In this document: in pieces, positions 41,043 to 50,900 of the stretch
How positions within the stretch are numbered: the stretch's first letter is position 1
Layout: each line of letters begins with the position of its first letter
Assembly: GCA_031277685.1 (NCBI GenBank)
Contig: JAITLV010000267.1
Location: 1 to 59,894, forward strand
DNA: 59,894 bases
Origin: Sphingobacterium sp.
Lineage (GTDB): Bacteria; Bacteroidota; Bacteroidia; Sphingobacteriales; Sphingobacteriaceae
Direction of reading: 5' to 3'
Translations under genes and position numbers: made by a program
The notes under the pieces: generated by a model
Told to the model about the DNA's origin: nothing
The model's input: only the letters and a program-made list of their open reading frames with translations
Databases searched by the model: none

Positions 41043-41465
41043 ATGAAGGAACCGATAGGAATAGTTATTAAAGATAGTATTCGCCAGTCAGGTATGACTC
41101 AGGAAGACTTTGCCAACGATATGGGCATGACGCTCAGAAACTTAGCTAATCTATTTGGAAAAGAACATATACCTATGGAACAGTTAGCGAGGGCGTCAAA
41201 AATAATGAAGCGAGATTTCATAACTGAATATGTCGAATGGTTGCATGAAAAAACACCTGAAATTAAAGAGTATGAAAATTTTCTTCATAAGGAATATTTA
41301 GATCATGAACAAAGTGGCATTGCCAACCATCAGAAAGAAGCTCCTGAGTTAATTTCAATTGCTCTTAATGTTAAAGGTACAATAGAGAGTGTAAGTGCAA
41401 ATTTATCTGAGTTAATCTCAGTTGTGAAAAGAGAGGCTGAAAACAGGGGATTTAAATTAACCTAA
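41043..41465 (+). CDS. Repressor-like HTH protein (CI-type candidate)
   Basis: This 140-residue protein has an N-terminal XRE-like HTH (about 5-45: IKDSIRQSGMTQEDFANDMGMTLRNLANLF), a linker, and a helical C-terminal part that may form dimers. It has no LexA/CI-type self-cleaving peptidase, so induction would not be by RecA-stimulated autocleavage. It faces the Cro-like gene across the operator region and heads the plus-strand operon with two lipoproteins and a small acidic gene, so these are likely expressed in the lysogen. Confidence 0.75.
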   Translation: MKEPIGIVIKDSIRQSGMTQEDFANDMGMTLRNLANLFGKEHIPMEQLARASKIMKRDFITEYVEWLHEKTPEIKEYENFLHKEYLDHEQSGIANHQKEAPELISIALNVKGTIESVSANLSELISVVKREAENRGFKLT

Positions 41466-41467
41466 TT

Positions 41468-41878
41468 ATGAGGAAACATTGTTATATACCGTTATTGCTT
41501 GTGCTGTTTTTATTAGGATGTAGTAAAGATAAAAATACTGTTGATGAAGAGAAACTGTATAAAAAAGTCCTAACGTTCACTTCAAACATATCGACAACAA
41601 AATATGAAGTAATAAATATTGACTCAAAACAAAAAATAGCCTCTGGCGATGATATAAAACCAACATCCCAGCAAGCCGAAAAGGACGGATATCGATATGT
41701 TTACAATCAAGAAATTAAAGTTAAAGCCGGAGAGAAATTGCGTCTCATTCTTCCTCTCAATGAAAATAGAAAATACATTACTATCCATATTGGGGGAGTA
41801 TTTTCAGGATTATCATCTATAATACCTGAAAAGATTCAATATCTCGATTTCAAAATGGATGATAAGCTTTATGATTAA
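41468..41878 (+). CDS. Lipoprotein, lysogenic conversion candidate 1
   Basis: This 136-residue protein has a signal peptide (MRKHCYIPLLLVLFLLGC) with lipobox LLGC, C18. The mature part is polar and beta-prone (KVLTFTSNISTTKYEVINI). It starts 2 bp after the repressor stop, so it should be co-expressed in the lysogen. Phage lipoproteins made from repressor operons can block the receptor or DNA entry of related phages; that role is inferred. No known family was recognised. Confidence 0.7.
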   Translation: MRKHCYIPLLLVLFLLGCSKDKNTVDEEKLYKKVLTFTSNISTTKYEVINIDSKQKIASGDDIKPTSQQAEKDGYRYVYNQEIKVKAGEKLRLILPLNENRKYITIHIGGVFSGLSSIIPEKIQYLDFKMDDKLYD

Positions 41879-41888
41879 TCTACCAATA

Positions 41889-42464
41889 ATGACCCTAAGA
41901 ATATTTTTATTATTCGGATTATCATGTCTAATTTTTATTCTATTCTCTTGTTCTAATGATCATTCAGACGTCGACAGAAAGGCTTTTGGTAGCATAGATT
42001 TTGGTGTCCGCAAAAATGAATATTATAAAAAAATTGATACTATACTTCCAAAGTTTAAAGAGCTTGATGAGTATAAAATTGGAAAATTCCGATTTACACA
42101 GATTGAGCCTGAATTTCATGCAGATTCATTGATCAAGCTAACTATACATGGAGTGCATTATGTTGGATATTCAACTTTTAGCGAAGATTATAATGCTATT
42201 TTTAAATCCCTCTCCGAGAAATATGGAGAACCTTCTGTAGTATTTAATGATCCAGCAAAACTTACAAGTGGTAAACTTGGAAATTTTCTAGCGACAACAT
42301 GGTCATCAGGGTTCAAAGAAATTGAATTTAGATTTTGCAAGTATCCTGAAGAGGAATACAAAATTTTAATGATTATTCAAGACACATTCGCAAAATACGC
42401 TATCGAGTCTGAGAGAATTGATTATAATGCAAAGGAGTCAAATAAGATAAAAGACATATTATAA
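41889..42464 (+). CDS. Lipoprotein, lysogenic conversion candidate 2
   Basis: From ATG 41889 (MTLRIFLLFGLSCLIF) the product has about 191 residues and a lipobox-like ILFSC (C21). ATGs at 41871 (overlapping the upstream stop) and 41859 are alternatives. The mature protein has mixed alpha/beta sections (FRFTQIEPEFHADSLIKLTIHG) and a SLSEKYGEP stretch. It is the second envelope protein of the repressor operon and may act with the first. The family is unknown. Confidence 0.65.
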   Translation: MTLRIFLLFGLSCLIFILFSCSNDHSDVDRKAFGSIDFGVRKNEYYKKIDTILPKFKELDEYKIGKFRFTQIEPEFHADSLIKLTIHGVHYVGYSTFSEDYNAIFKSLSEKYGEPSVVFNDPAKLTSGKLGNFLATTWSSGFKEIEFRFCKYPEEEYKILMIIQDTFAKYAIESERIDYNAKESNKIKDIL

Positions 42465-42465
42465 T

Positions 42466-42639
42466 ATGAACGAAGAAGAAGAATACGAAGGAAACAAGGT
42501 AAGAATCACATTTGAGCTGGCTGCTCCATATTCTACAATTCAGGAAGAACTTGATGATTACATCAGTGATATCCGTGAATTGGCAGAAGTAAGGGGATTC
42601 AAAGTATTGCCGTGCACAAATAGTACTACCGACCTATAA
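42466..42639 (+). CDS. Small acidic protein, 57 residues
   Basis: The ATG at 42466 is 1 bp after the lipoprotein stop. The product (MNEEEEYEGNKVRITFELAA.., ending LPCTNSTTDL) is acidic, with a helix (QEELDDYISDIRELAEVRG). The EVRGFKV ending resembles the AENRGFKL end of the repressor-like protein. It is the last phage gene before attR. Function is unknown. Confidence 0.6.
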   Translation: MNEEEEYEGNKVRITFELAAPYSTIQEELDDYISDIRELAEVRGFKVLPCTNSTTDL

Positions 42640-42669
42640 CTATTTGATTACATGGGCCTAGGTACAGAA

Positions 42670-42682
42670 CTGATTGGCGTAC
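42670..42682. other. attR core
   Basis: This is the second copy of CTGATTGGCGTAC, matching 107-119. Left of it is phage sequence; right of it is the host terminator that originally followed the tRNA. Confidence 0.85.
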
Positions 42683-42684
42683 AG

Positions 42685-42718
42685 AAAAGGCCTTTAATTC
42701 ATTTTAAAGGCCTTTTTT
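42685..42718 (+). terminator. Original host terminator of the tRNA gene
   Basis: AAAGGCCTTTAA pairs with TTAAAGGCCTTT, followed by T6. Before integration it would have lain directly after the tRNA. It is now separated by the prophage and may end the repressor/lipoprotein transcript. Confidence 0.8.
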
Positions 42719-42757
42719 ATGAACTTGATTTTTGGTTGATAAAATGCTTGAACATTT

Positions 42758-45070
42758 TTATTTTTTCACAAATTCACGTACACGTTCATCTTTAATCACA
42801 CCCGACCAGTTCAGACCATAACCAAAATCATAAGCATGCCCCGCCTGGTCAATATATACTTCCATATCGAAAGGCAGGTCCTCAGCTTGTTTCTCCACCG
42901 TAACCATATTTGCGGGCATTTGCACGGGTAGTAAACCCGAAGGCTCATATTTCCCAAACATAATATCAAGTACCGCCTGTGTGGATATACCAAAATTTAA
43001 AACAATACCAGAAACTTCTTTTTCAAATTCAGCAAAGACCATTGGCTTGTTCGCAGTCACAGATACCACAACTGGTTTGCCCTTCATCATTGCTTTTGTA
43101 TCCAAAATAGTCTGAAGATCCATCACATTGGCAGCAGTTGTAGTTTTATCTTTATAAGACCTATTCATTATGGAAGGATCGATTACAGGGTCACCTGCTG
43201 CCAGACTTTCCGCACGGGCAGCTGAAGCAGTATAAGTGCCATATTGCAAGGAAATTGGCACATAGCCATTACCACCATTTACACGATCCCGCTCGCTATA
43301 CCCCCCTTCGGCACTAATGGGGCTCCGAACAAACACCAATGCCAGATCAGCATCATTGGGATTATCGGTCACATCAGCATATTTTCGCAAAACCTCTATA
43401 TTGACAGGATATTCCAACTGCGCCTGTATGTAGTTACCCCACCAATCTTTCATCGCTGGAGTGTATACTTTAGGAACATACACTTTCTTTCGGCCACGAA
43501 TAGGCATTTGCTGATCGATATTCTTCAACAATACAACGGACTTCACCTGAGCTTCATACCCCTCCTTCATGTAGTTCGGATTCCCGACAATCTTACGAGT
43601 TTCGGTAACATCAAGATACGGATTTTCAAAAAGTCCAATGCGGAAAATATTTAGTAGTAGCCTTCGCGCTGAGGCCTCAAACCTTTGTCGCATGAATTTT
43701 TCACCATGCTCCTTTACCCCCAACGCGTAAGCTTCAAGCACAGGGACTTTATCATTGTTTCCTCCAAATTGATCCACACCTGCCATTAAAGCCTTGTAGT
43801 GACGTTCAGCTATAGACAATCGTTCCACTCCCCAAGGTTTACCCGCAAATCCATCGGGCATAGGTGCTTCATCCCCCGTAATAAGCCAGTCTGAACAGAT
43901 CACCCCATCATATCCATAAGTGCCACGCAGCAGGTCTGTTAATAAATATTTACTGTAGCCGTTTCCAACATTTTCACCATTTTTCTTATCCTGATCGAAG
44001 GAAATGGTATAATAGGGCATCACGGCCGCTGCTTTACTTGTTTTTCCTGCAAGCTGAAAAGCCCCATTCACAAAAGGTCCGATATGTTGCTTGAGATTAT
44101 CCCCTGGATAAACAGCAAACTTACCGATCGCCCAATGACCATCTCGACCACCCTCTTCCGGGCCACCACTAGGCCAATGTTTAACCATTGCATTGACACT
44201 TTTGTAGCCCCAACCTAAGGCAATTTCATCTTTCCCCACAGAAGTTTGAAAACCATCAATATAAGCTCTAGCCATTGCAGTAGTTAGCGCCGGGCTTTCT
44301 CCAAAAGTCATTCCAATACGATACCAACGAGGTTCAGTACCGAGATCAATCTGCGGTGATAATGCAGTTGTAATCCCAAGCGATCGGTATTCCGAAGCAG
44401 CGACTTGACCAAACCGTTTAACAATCGCTGGGTCGAAAGTCGCTGCCATTGCAAGCCCGTCCGGCCACATGGAGATTTGACCACCCGCTCCTGCGTTGAA
44501 CTCTGCACTTACCACCGCATTATGCCGCGGATCAGAACTGTTGTTTGCGGGAATACCCCATCCTATCCCTTCCACAAAACCTTGTAGTTCATTGTTCCAA
44601 CGAGCGGCGGTCTCCGGGTCCTTTACCGCTGTCAATAGCACATGCCTTACTCCATCTTTATGGAGAAAATCGCGCTGTTGATCAGTTAGCTCCCAAGCCG
44701 AAACATCCGCATCAGGATAGTTTTTACCGCGATAAGTACCGGCCATAAACCCAATAGCAGGAGCCGGCAAAGCTTGATGCCTACTATACAACATAAGTCC
44801 AGCAATTTGATCAATCGTTAATTGCGAAGCAAGGTCTCTGGCCCTTTCCTCGGGTCCTAATCTCCAGTCTTCATAATGATCCAATTTTCCGTTTCGATTT
44901 AAATCCTTAAACTTCTTGCCAGCTACAGTCAGAATTTTCACTCCTGATGTTGTTGAATAACCCAATACCGGCCCCTGTTTATTCTCAACTTTTTGATAAA
45001 CCTGACCTTGAGCCACCTGCGTTAAAGACAGACTAAAAGATAATGCAAAAATTAGTTTCCCTGATTTCAT
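42758..45070 (-). CDS. Secreted glycoside hydrolase family 3 (beta-glucosidase/xylosidase type)
   Basis: This 770-residue enzyme has a signal peptide (MKSGKLIFALSFSLSLTQVAQGQ) and the GH3 order: an N-terminal barrel with KHWPSGGPEEGGRDGH and MPYYTISFD, the nucleophile Asp in GVICSDWLITG near 400, then the C-terminal alpha/beta sandwich (SVVLLKNIDQQMPIRG) and a fibronectin-like end (AGHAYDFGYGLNWSG). It should release terminal glycosyl residues from plant polysaccharides in the periplasm. I chose ATG 45070 because it gives a clean signal peptide; upstream starts are TTG 45094 and ATG 45079. It is divergent from an NrtR-like regulator. Confidence 0.9.
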   Translation of the reverse strand: MKSGKLIFALSFSLSLTQVAQGQVYQKVENKQGPVLGYSTTSGVKILTVAGKKFKDLNRNGKLDHYEDWRLGPEERARDLASQLTIDQIAGLMLYSRHQALPAPAIGFMAGTYRGKNYPDADVSAWELTDQQRDFLHKDGVRHVLLTAVKDPETAARWNNELQGFVEGIGWGIPANNSSDPRHNAVVSAEFNAGAGGQISMWPDGLAMAATFDPAIVKRFGQVAASEYRSLGITTALSPQIDLGTEPRWYRIGMTFGESPALTTAMARAYIDGFQTSVGKDEIALGWGYKSVNAMVKHWPSGGPEEGGRDGHWAIGKFAVYPGDNLKQHIGPFVNGAFQLAGKTSKAAAVMPYYTISFDQDKKNGENVGNGYSKYLLTDLLRGTYGYDGVICSDWLITGDEAPMPDGFAGKPWGVERLSIAERHYKALMAGVDQFGGNNDKVPVLEAYALGVKEHGEKFMRQRFEASARRLLLNIFRIGLFENPYLDVTETRKIVGNPNYMKEGYEAQVKSVVLLKNIDQQMPIRGRKKVYVPKVYTPAMKDWWGNYIQAQLEYPVNIEVLRKYADVTDNPNDADLALVFVRSPISAEGGYSERDRVNGGNGYVPISLQYGTYTASAARAESLAAGDPVIDPSIMNRSYKDKTTTAANVMDLQTILDTKAMMKGKPVVVSVTANKPMVFAEFEKEVSGIVLNFGISTQAVLDIMFGKYEPSGLLPVQMPANMVTVEKQAEDLPFDMEVYIDQAGHAYDFGYGLNWSGVIKDERVREFVKK

Positions 45071-45155
45071 ATAGGACATTATTTTGGTAAACAAATAATA
45101 TGATGAATCTCGCCTCTTTATTGGCGGAAAAAAAATAGTTATAATCAGTTATTAT

Positions 45156-45178
45156 TAATGCTTCGTAAAGAAGCATTA
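45156..45178. promoter_or_regulatory. 23-bp palindrome between GH3 and the NrtR-like regulator
   Basis: TAATGCTTC pairs with GAAGCATTA around GTAAA, a perfect 9-bp inverted repeat in the 302-bp gap between divergent genes. NrtR-family proteins bind palindromes of about 21 bp in such places. No T run follows, so an operator is more likely than a terminator. The rest of the gap is AT-rich with no other gene. Confidence 0.6.
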
Positions 45179-45372
45179 CAATACTACAATCTTTTTAATC
45201 GAATACAAAAAACAAAATCACAAAATAAATACAAAAAACTCATATCCAATTAAATACATTAACATGAGCACGCTCTTTGTAATTTTCAGCCGAAGAACTG
45301 AAATTATTTTATCGATCAATTTACCTGTGATTGCGATATTTTTTTGTAATATTAATCCAAAGACAACAGGAT

Positions 45373-46122
45373 ATGGATTTCAGAACACAGATCATAAATG
45401 CATCGGCAGAGAGTTATGAAAAATTCCTACCACATATTTCTGTAGACACTGTCATCTTCGGATTTAACCAAGGTACCTTGAAAATCCTCCTGTTAAAAAT
45501 GAATTACAACAAAGAATGGTTTCTCCCCGGGGGCTATGTTGGAAAGAATGAAGACACAGATGAGGCTGTCAAACGTGTTCTTTATGAACGTTCGGGCGTA
45601 AAAGATATCTTTTTAGAAGAGTTTGCTGTTTTTGGAAACCCCCAGCGTAACCAACAATCTTTTGCTGACTTCCCGGATACACTTTGGAACAAACAACGGT
45701 TTATTTCCATAGGTTACTATGCGCTGGTGAACTATACCTATGTCATTCCTCAGCCCGATGCACTAAGCGAAACCTGCCAATGGGTAGATTTTAAGGATGT
45801 AGCATCACTGGCTATTACGATGGACCATCGGAACATAATTGACAGGGCCCTACAGGTATTGCGTGAAAGACTGTCCTACAAACCTATTGGTTACAATTTA
45901 TTGCCGGATAAGTTCACGCTCCCCGACCTTCAACGGCTGTACGAGACAGTCTTAGGAAAAAAGCTCAATCGAGGCAATTTCTATCGAAAAATGAAAAATA
46001 TGGCGATCCTCGAGAAACTGGACGAACAGCGAAAAGGTGGAGCTCATAAAGCGCCCGACCTTTATAAATTTAATCAGGATATATATAACAGCATCTTAAA
46101 GGAAGGGGCAAACACGTGGTAA
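45373..46122 (+). CDS. NrtR-like Nudix/winged-helix transcriptional regulator
   Basis: From ATG 45373 (MDFRTQIIN, with ACAGGA just upstream) this 249-residue protein has an N-terminal Nudix domain (about 20-150) and a C-terminal winged helix (about 170-240: FTLPDLQRLYETVLGKKLNRGNFYRKMKNMAIL). The Nudix box reads G-x5-E-x7-RVLYERSG where REVxEE-G is expected, so the catalytic Glu pair is lost and the domain is likely a ligand sensor. Bacteroidetes NrtR-like proteins control sugar use genes next to them. Here it is divergent from the GH3 enzyme, its likely target. Confidence 0.85.
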   Translation: MDFRTQIINASAESYEKFLPHISVDTVIFGFNQGTLKILLLKMNYNKEWFLPGGYVGKNEDTDEAVKRVLYERSGVKDIFLEEFAVFGNPQRNQQSFADFPDTLWNKQRFISIGYYALVNYTYVIPQPDALSETCQWVDFKDVASLAITMDHRNIIDRALQVLRERLSYKPIGYNLLPDKFTLPDLQRLYETVLGKKLNRGNFYRKMKNMAILEKLDEQRKGGAHKAPDLYKFNQDIYNSILKEGANTW

Positions 46123-46290
46123 TTGTAGTTCTTCCCCAGGCTCCTACTGACCGAAAACAAGGAATCCAGATGCCGCCTCAAAACTCGACTAATAAAAATA
46201 TATCACCTTTTTCCAGATTAACCTGATAGCCGCCATAGGCATTCAATAAAAAAACAGCAAACACAACATGCTGCTCGATACTTCGATTTA

Positions 46291-46656
46291 TTAGGCTGTA
46301 TATTTATTTACGATACTTTCCAAATCCTCTAAATCAAATGGTTTGGACAGAAAATCATCTGCTCCAGCACGTTCTGCTAAGGATTGAATGTCATTGTTGG
46401 CCGACACATAAATGACTGGAATATGGTTAAAACGCTTATCCGCTTTCAACAGCCTCGTTGCTTCCACTCCGCCTATATTGGGAATCCAGTTGTCCATCAA
46501 TATCAGATCGGGTTCAGTGGATTCTACCCGTTGGATAATATCATGCGAAGTTTCTGATACTTCAACATGGAATCCCAAATCCGTTAATACAACTGTTATG
46601 ACTTCCAATATGATGGTATCGTCCTCAAATATCAATACAGTTTTTGTTTTACTCAT
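46291..46656 (-). CDS. Single-domain response regulator
   Basis: This is a 121-residue CheY-type receiver from ATG 46656 (MSKTKTVLIFEDD). The acidic pair is in FEDD (near 11-12), the phospho-acceptor Asp in DLILMDNW (near 54), and the conserved Lys in LSKPF (near 102). There is no output domain. It ends the phosphorelay cluster, after CheR. It may shuttle phosphoryl groups from the hybrid kinases. An upstream ATG at 46689 is less likely. Confidence 0.9.
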   Translation of the reverse strand: MSKTKTVLIFEDDTIILEVITVVLTDLGFHVEVSETSHDIIQRVESTEPDLILMDNWIPNIGGVEATRLLKADKRFNHIPVIYVSANNDIQSLAERAGADDFLSKPFDLEDLESIVNKYTA

Positions 46657-46729
46657 ATTTTTTAGTTTATATACCGTGTTCTCATTCAATTATACCATGT
46701 GACATACGTGTACTGCCAAATGGATTATC

Positions 46730-47560
46730 TTACAACGGGTAAAGCTTCTTCCAAATTTTTTGATTCCCAACCGCTGTAAAGTTATGCTGAATACTTGAAA
46801 ATCGTATCGTTTCTTTACTCCCCAGCGCCAAATATCCTAAATTTTCTAGACTTGCGTCAAACAATTTAAACACACGTTCCTGCAGATCTTTATTAAAGTA
46901 AATCAAAACATTGCGACAAAGGATCAACTGAAAGCTATTAAAAGAGGTATCTGACACCAGATTATGGGTAGATAAAATCATTTTTCGTTTCAGATCAGCG
47001 TCAAATTTTGCCCATTCATAATTTGCCGTATAATACTTCGAAAAATCCTGTTTTCCGCCAGATTCCATATAATTCTCAGAGAATGTTTTTATTTGGCTTA
47101 ATGGATAAACACCATTTCTTGCAATTTCAAGAACCCTTGGGTTAATATCAGTCGCATAAATCAATGACTTATGATACAAATTAGCCTCTTTCAATAATAT
47201 AGCCAACGAATATGCTTCCTCTCCCGTCGAACAGCCCGCTACCCAGATCCGTATTAATGGATAGGTACCCAATTGAGGAAGGATTTCTTCCCGTAGTTCC
47301 CGAAAAAATAAGGGATCACGAAACATTTCCGTCAAGTTTACCGTAATCTCCTCAACAAAGTGCTGTAGAAATTCGGAATTGTCTTTTAAGGCAAATCTAA
47401 GTTCAGCAAAACTCGCCAATCGATCGTTTGTCATAATCCGATTGATCCTCCTCTTAATCGAAGCACGGCTGTACTGCAAAAAATCATAGCCATAATCGCG
47501 ATAAATATCTTCAAGCAAGATATCTATTTCATGGTCCTTTATAATATTGTAGCCCAGCAT
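46730..47560 (-). CDS. CheR-type protein-glutamate methyltransferase
   Basis: This 276-residue protein has the N-terminal helical CheR domain (about 10-75, with YGYDFLQYSRASIKRRI) and the SAM-binding domain with VAGCSTGEEAYSLAILL (near 110), TDINPRVLEIA and ILCRNVLIYF. It should methylate glutamates of signalling proteins. No MCP or CheB gene is in view, and the neighbours are hybrid kinases, so it probably modifies a kinase-linked pathway rather than chemotaxis. It starts 1 bp before the upstream receiver gene stop. Confidence 0.92.
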   Translation of the reverse strand: MLGYNIIKDHEIDILLEDIYRDYGYDFLQYSRASIKRRINRIMTNDRLASFAELRFALKDNSEFLQHFVEEITVNLTEMFRDPLFFRELREEILPQLGTYPLIRIWVAGCSTGEEAYSLAILLKEANLYHKSLIYATDINPRVLEIARNGVYPLSQIKTFSENYMESGGKQDFSKYYTANYEWAKFDADLKRKMILSTHNLVSDTSFNSFQLILCRNVLIYFNKDLQERVFKLFDASLENLGYLALGSKETIRFSSIQHNFTAVGNQKIWKKLYPL

Positions 47561-47932
47561 CTAGATCAATCGTTCAATTTCATACATCAATTTATCGACA
47601 TCAATCGGTTTCGAAACATACGATTGCGCTCCAGCTTCCAAACATTTTTCCCGATCTCCGCTCATTGCTTGTGCCGTCACAGCAATGATAGGAAGTTCAC
47701 TAATTCGTTCCGAATCTCGGATCAATCGAATCGTTTCATAACCATCAATCTCCGGCATCATCATATCGAGCAAAACCAGTGCAATGTCATTATCCGACTC
47801 CAATAATGTAATTGCTTCGCGGGCAGTGGCACTACTCAAAATCTGATACCCCTTAGCCTTTAAAGTTAGTCTTAAGGCAAAAATATTACGCTGATCGTCG
47901 TCGACGATCAATATCACTTTATTCTGATCCAT
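47561..47932 (-). CDS. Single-domain response regulator
   Basis: This 123-residue receiver has IVDDDQ (near 9-12), the acceptor Asp in VLLDMMMP (near 56), and Lys in VSKPIDVDKL (near 108). It closely resembles the last receiver of the large hybrid kinase next to it, which also reads VLMDMMMPEMDGYETI, so it may be a duplicate of that domain. It lies 13 bp after the kinase and directly before CheR. Confidence 0.92.
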   Translation of the reverse strand: MDQNKVILIVDDDQRNIFALRLTLKAKGYQILSSATAREAITLLESDNDIALVLLDMMMPEIDGYETIRLIRDSERISELPIIAVTAQAMSGDREKCLEAGAQSYVSKPIDVDKLMYEIERLI

Positions 47933-47945
47933 ATATCAGTTACCC

Positions 47946-50900
47946 CTAATTTTCATATAGCCACACACGCAATAAAGACAACAGCTGATCAATATCCACT
48001 GGCTTGGAAATATAATCGGACGCCCCGGCCTGAATGCATTTTTCGCGATCTCCGATCATCGACTTCGCTGTTACAGCAATGATCGGTAGTCCTGCATATT
48101 TTGCATTTTGTCGAATATTTTTGATGGTCTCATAACCGTCCATTTCGGGCATCATCATATCCATCAGTACAATATCAATAGATTCAGCCGAAGCAAGTAC
48201 CTCCAGGGCCTCTCTACCATCCATAGCTGGAATGACCTTCACCTGAAATTTCTCCAAAGCTTTTGTCATGGAAAAGATATTACGAACATCATCGTCTGCA
48301 ACAAGTACATTCTTACCTTTCAGCACATCGGTTAACGTACCAAGACCATTGTTTTTTCTCCCCGCCTCATCTGAATTATTTACTTCTATTAAATGCAAAA
48401 ACAGGCCGACTTCATCCAGAATCCGTTGATAGGAATGTGCTGTTTTCACCACAACCGAATCGGCATATTTCTTAATCTTAAGTTCCTCAGATTTAGACAG
48501 GTTCTTGCCGGTAAAGATGATGATGGGCAAATTTTCAAGACCTTCATGCTGTTTGATTGCTTCCAACGTATGGTAGCCCATTTCATCCGGTACTCCCATG
48601 TCCAAAATCACACAATCTACATCGGCTGTGCGCAAAGCTGTAATACTATCTTCGACATTGTCTTTTACTTCAAGTGAAATATTAAAACTACTTAAAAAAT
48701 AAGACAATGCACTTGCATGTTTTGGATTCTCTTCGACGATAAGCACCTTCTTGGGAGAACGGCTTAGCGCAGATTCAATCTTTTGAAATACGCTTGTCAT
48801 TTGCTCCAAAGCAACAGGCTTATTGATAAAATCAATTGCCCCCTTTAATAAACTTTCTTTTTTCACCTCGAGCGATGACATGATATGCACAGGGATATGT
48901 CGTATTTCCTTATTTCCCTTCAATTGATCCATCACGGCCCATCCATCCATTACTGGTAATTGGATGTCCAATAAAACGGCAACAGGACGATATTTTTGTG
49001 CAGCGGGTAGCGCTTGGTCCCCACGTACAACAACAACCCCCTTATAATTTTGTGTGTGCGTATATTTCAATAGCGCCTTGGCAAAATTAACATCATCCTC
49101 GACAATCAATATCACCTTATCACCGTCCTTAATTGTATCCCTGTCATCCGGCACCTCCTCCGGAATGCGAATCGTAAGCGGATTGTAGGCTTCCTCTTTA
49201 ACGATTTCATTGACCTCCTCCACCTCCGAAGAAATCTCTTCAACGAGCTGCTCTTCCTTGGTTAATATCTCACCGACCTCGACTTTATCTTTTGGAATAA
49301 TAAACAAAAATGTACTGCCCTTCCCTTCTTCACTCTCCAACTTGATCTCTCCACCCAAGAGACGTGCAATCTCCCGGCTAATCGACAGCCCCAGTCCTGT
49401 ACCACCAAATTTTCTTCTGGTTGATCCATCCGCCTGTTGAAAAGCTTCAAAAATGATTTTTTGTTTATCAAGCGGAATACCTATACCCGAATCGACTACA
49501 GCGAACACCAATCGATCACTATCGCTTGGATCTTCATAGATTTCCAGACGTACTTCGCCTTCTTTGGTAAATTTAATGGCATTAGAAATTAGATTCCGTA
49601 GTACTTGATCTATCCGCAAACGATCACCTTGAAAGCTCCGGTTAACCGAATCACTGATACTTGTTCTGAAAATTAAACCCTTTTCCTGTACAACAGGCGA
49701 AAACAGACTATTCAAATCCGCCAAAATATCATTCAGGTTCAACCTTGTATATTCCAAGGTCATCTTACCCGATTCAATTTTGGAAAGGTCCAGAATCTCA
49801 TCAATCAAGGTGAGCAAACTTGTTCCCGAACTTTGTATAACTTTGGCTGACTCAATCTGATCTGAATTCAGATTTTCCTCCACATTCTCAGACAATAAGC
49901 GCGACAATAATAAGATCGAGTTGAGTGGCGTACGCAATTCGTGCGACATATTAGCTAAAAATTCCGACTTATATTTGGTACTTAGTGCCAGCTCCTCAGC
50001 TTTTTGTTGGATCTCCTGATTCCGTTCCGCAATCATCAGATTCTTATCCTCAAGCAAACGCGAGCGCTCCTCCAGCTCTTGATTGGACTGCATCAGTTCC
50101 TCATGCTGCACTCTAAGTTCCTCCTCCGAAGATTGCAAACGCAATGTTTGCGCCTCCAATTCAGTATTTAAGCTTTCAAGCTCGGCATGTTGCGTTAATA
50201 GCTCTTCAGACTGCACCTGAGTTTCCTCCAATAAGGTCTGGATTTTCGCCCTTCCTTTTGCTGAAACCAGTGCAATCCCAATCTGTCGGGAACATTCAGT
50301 CAAAAATGTCTTTTCCACTGCAGTAAAACTCTCCATTTGACCAACCTCCAATACACCCAGCACCTGATCATCAACCAGCATTGGTAAAAGCTGAATATGA
50401 GGTACATTGATTTTTCCGTTGGCAAAACTCACGAGATAGTCTGCTGAATTCAAATTATTCAAGGTCTTTGGTTCACGATCCGTAAATACCTGACCGATAT
50501 ATCCTTCACCAGGTAAAAAATATTTTTGTACCTGTTTATCGAGTCCATACGTTCCTGCCAGCTCCAACCTTTCATCATTAAAGATATAGATTGCACCACT
50601 AACAGCCCCCATGTATCCGATCAGGGTTTTGATAGAATCGACCGCAATCGTTTCTTCACTCTTATTCCCCACCAACCCTGTATAGAGTTTTGCATAACCG
50701 GCATGCAACCAGTCGTTATCTTTAAGTTGGTCAAAAGATTTCTTCAACGATTTGGACATTCGGTTGACCGATTTGGCTATTGCTCCCAAATCATCATCCT
50801 CTACCTCTTCTGCTTTGACGTCATATTCCCCCAATGCGATGCGATTGGTTATTTTTTGAACTAAATTTAATCGTCTTGAAATCGCTTCATCCTTGTCACG

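Larger units (their letters stand above)
107..42682. mobile_element. Integrated siphovirus-like prophage, about 42.6 kb
   Basis: The element is flanked by the 13-bp att cores. It contains a tyrosine integrase, divergent repressor and Cro-like genes, a primase-helicase, a phage sigma factor, both terminase subunits, portal, capsid protease, capsid, tape measure, tail fibre, two lytic enzymes and a spanin candidate. No major phage gene looks broken, so it may be inducible. A recognised tape measure with no recognised sheath suggests a long non-contractile tail. The order is unusual: protease and capsid precede the terminase genes in transcription order, and the tape measure comes after the fibre and amidase. 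Confidence 0.93.
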
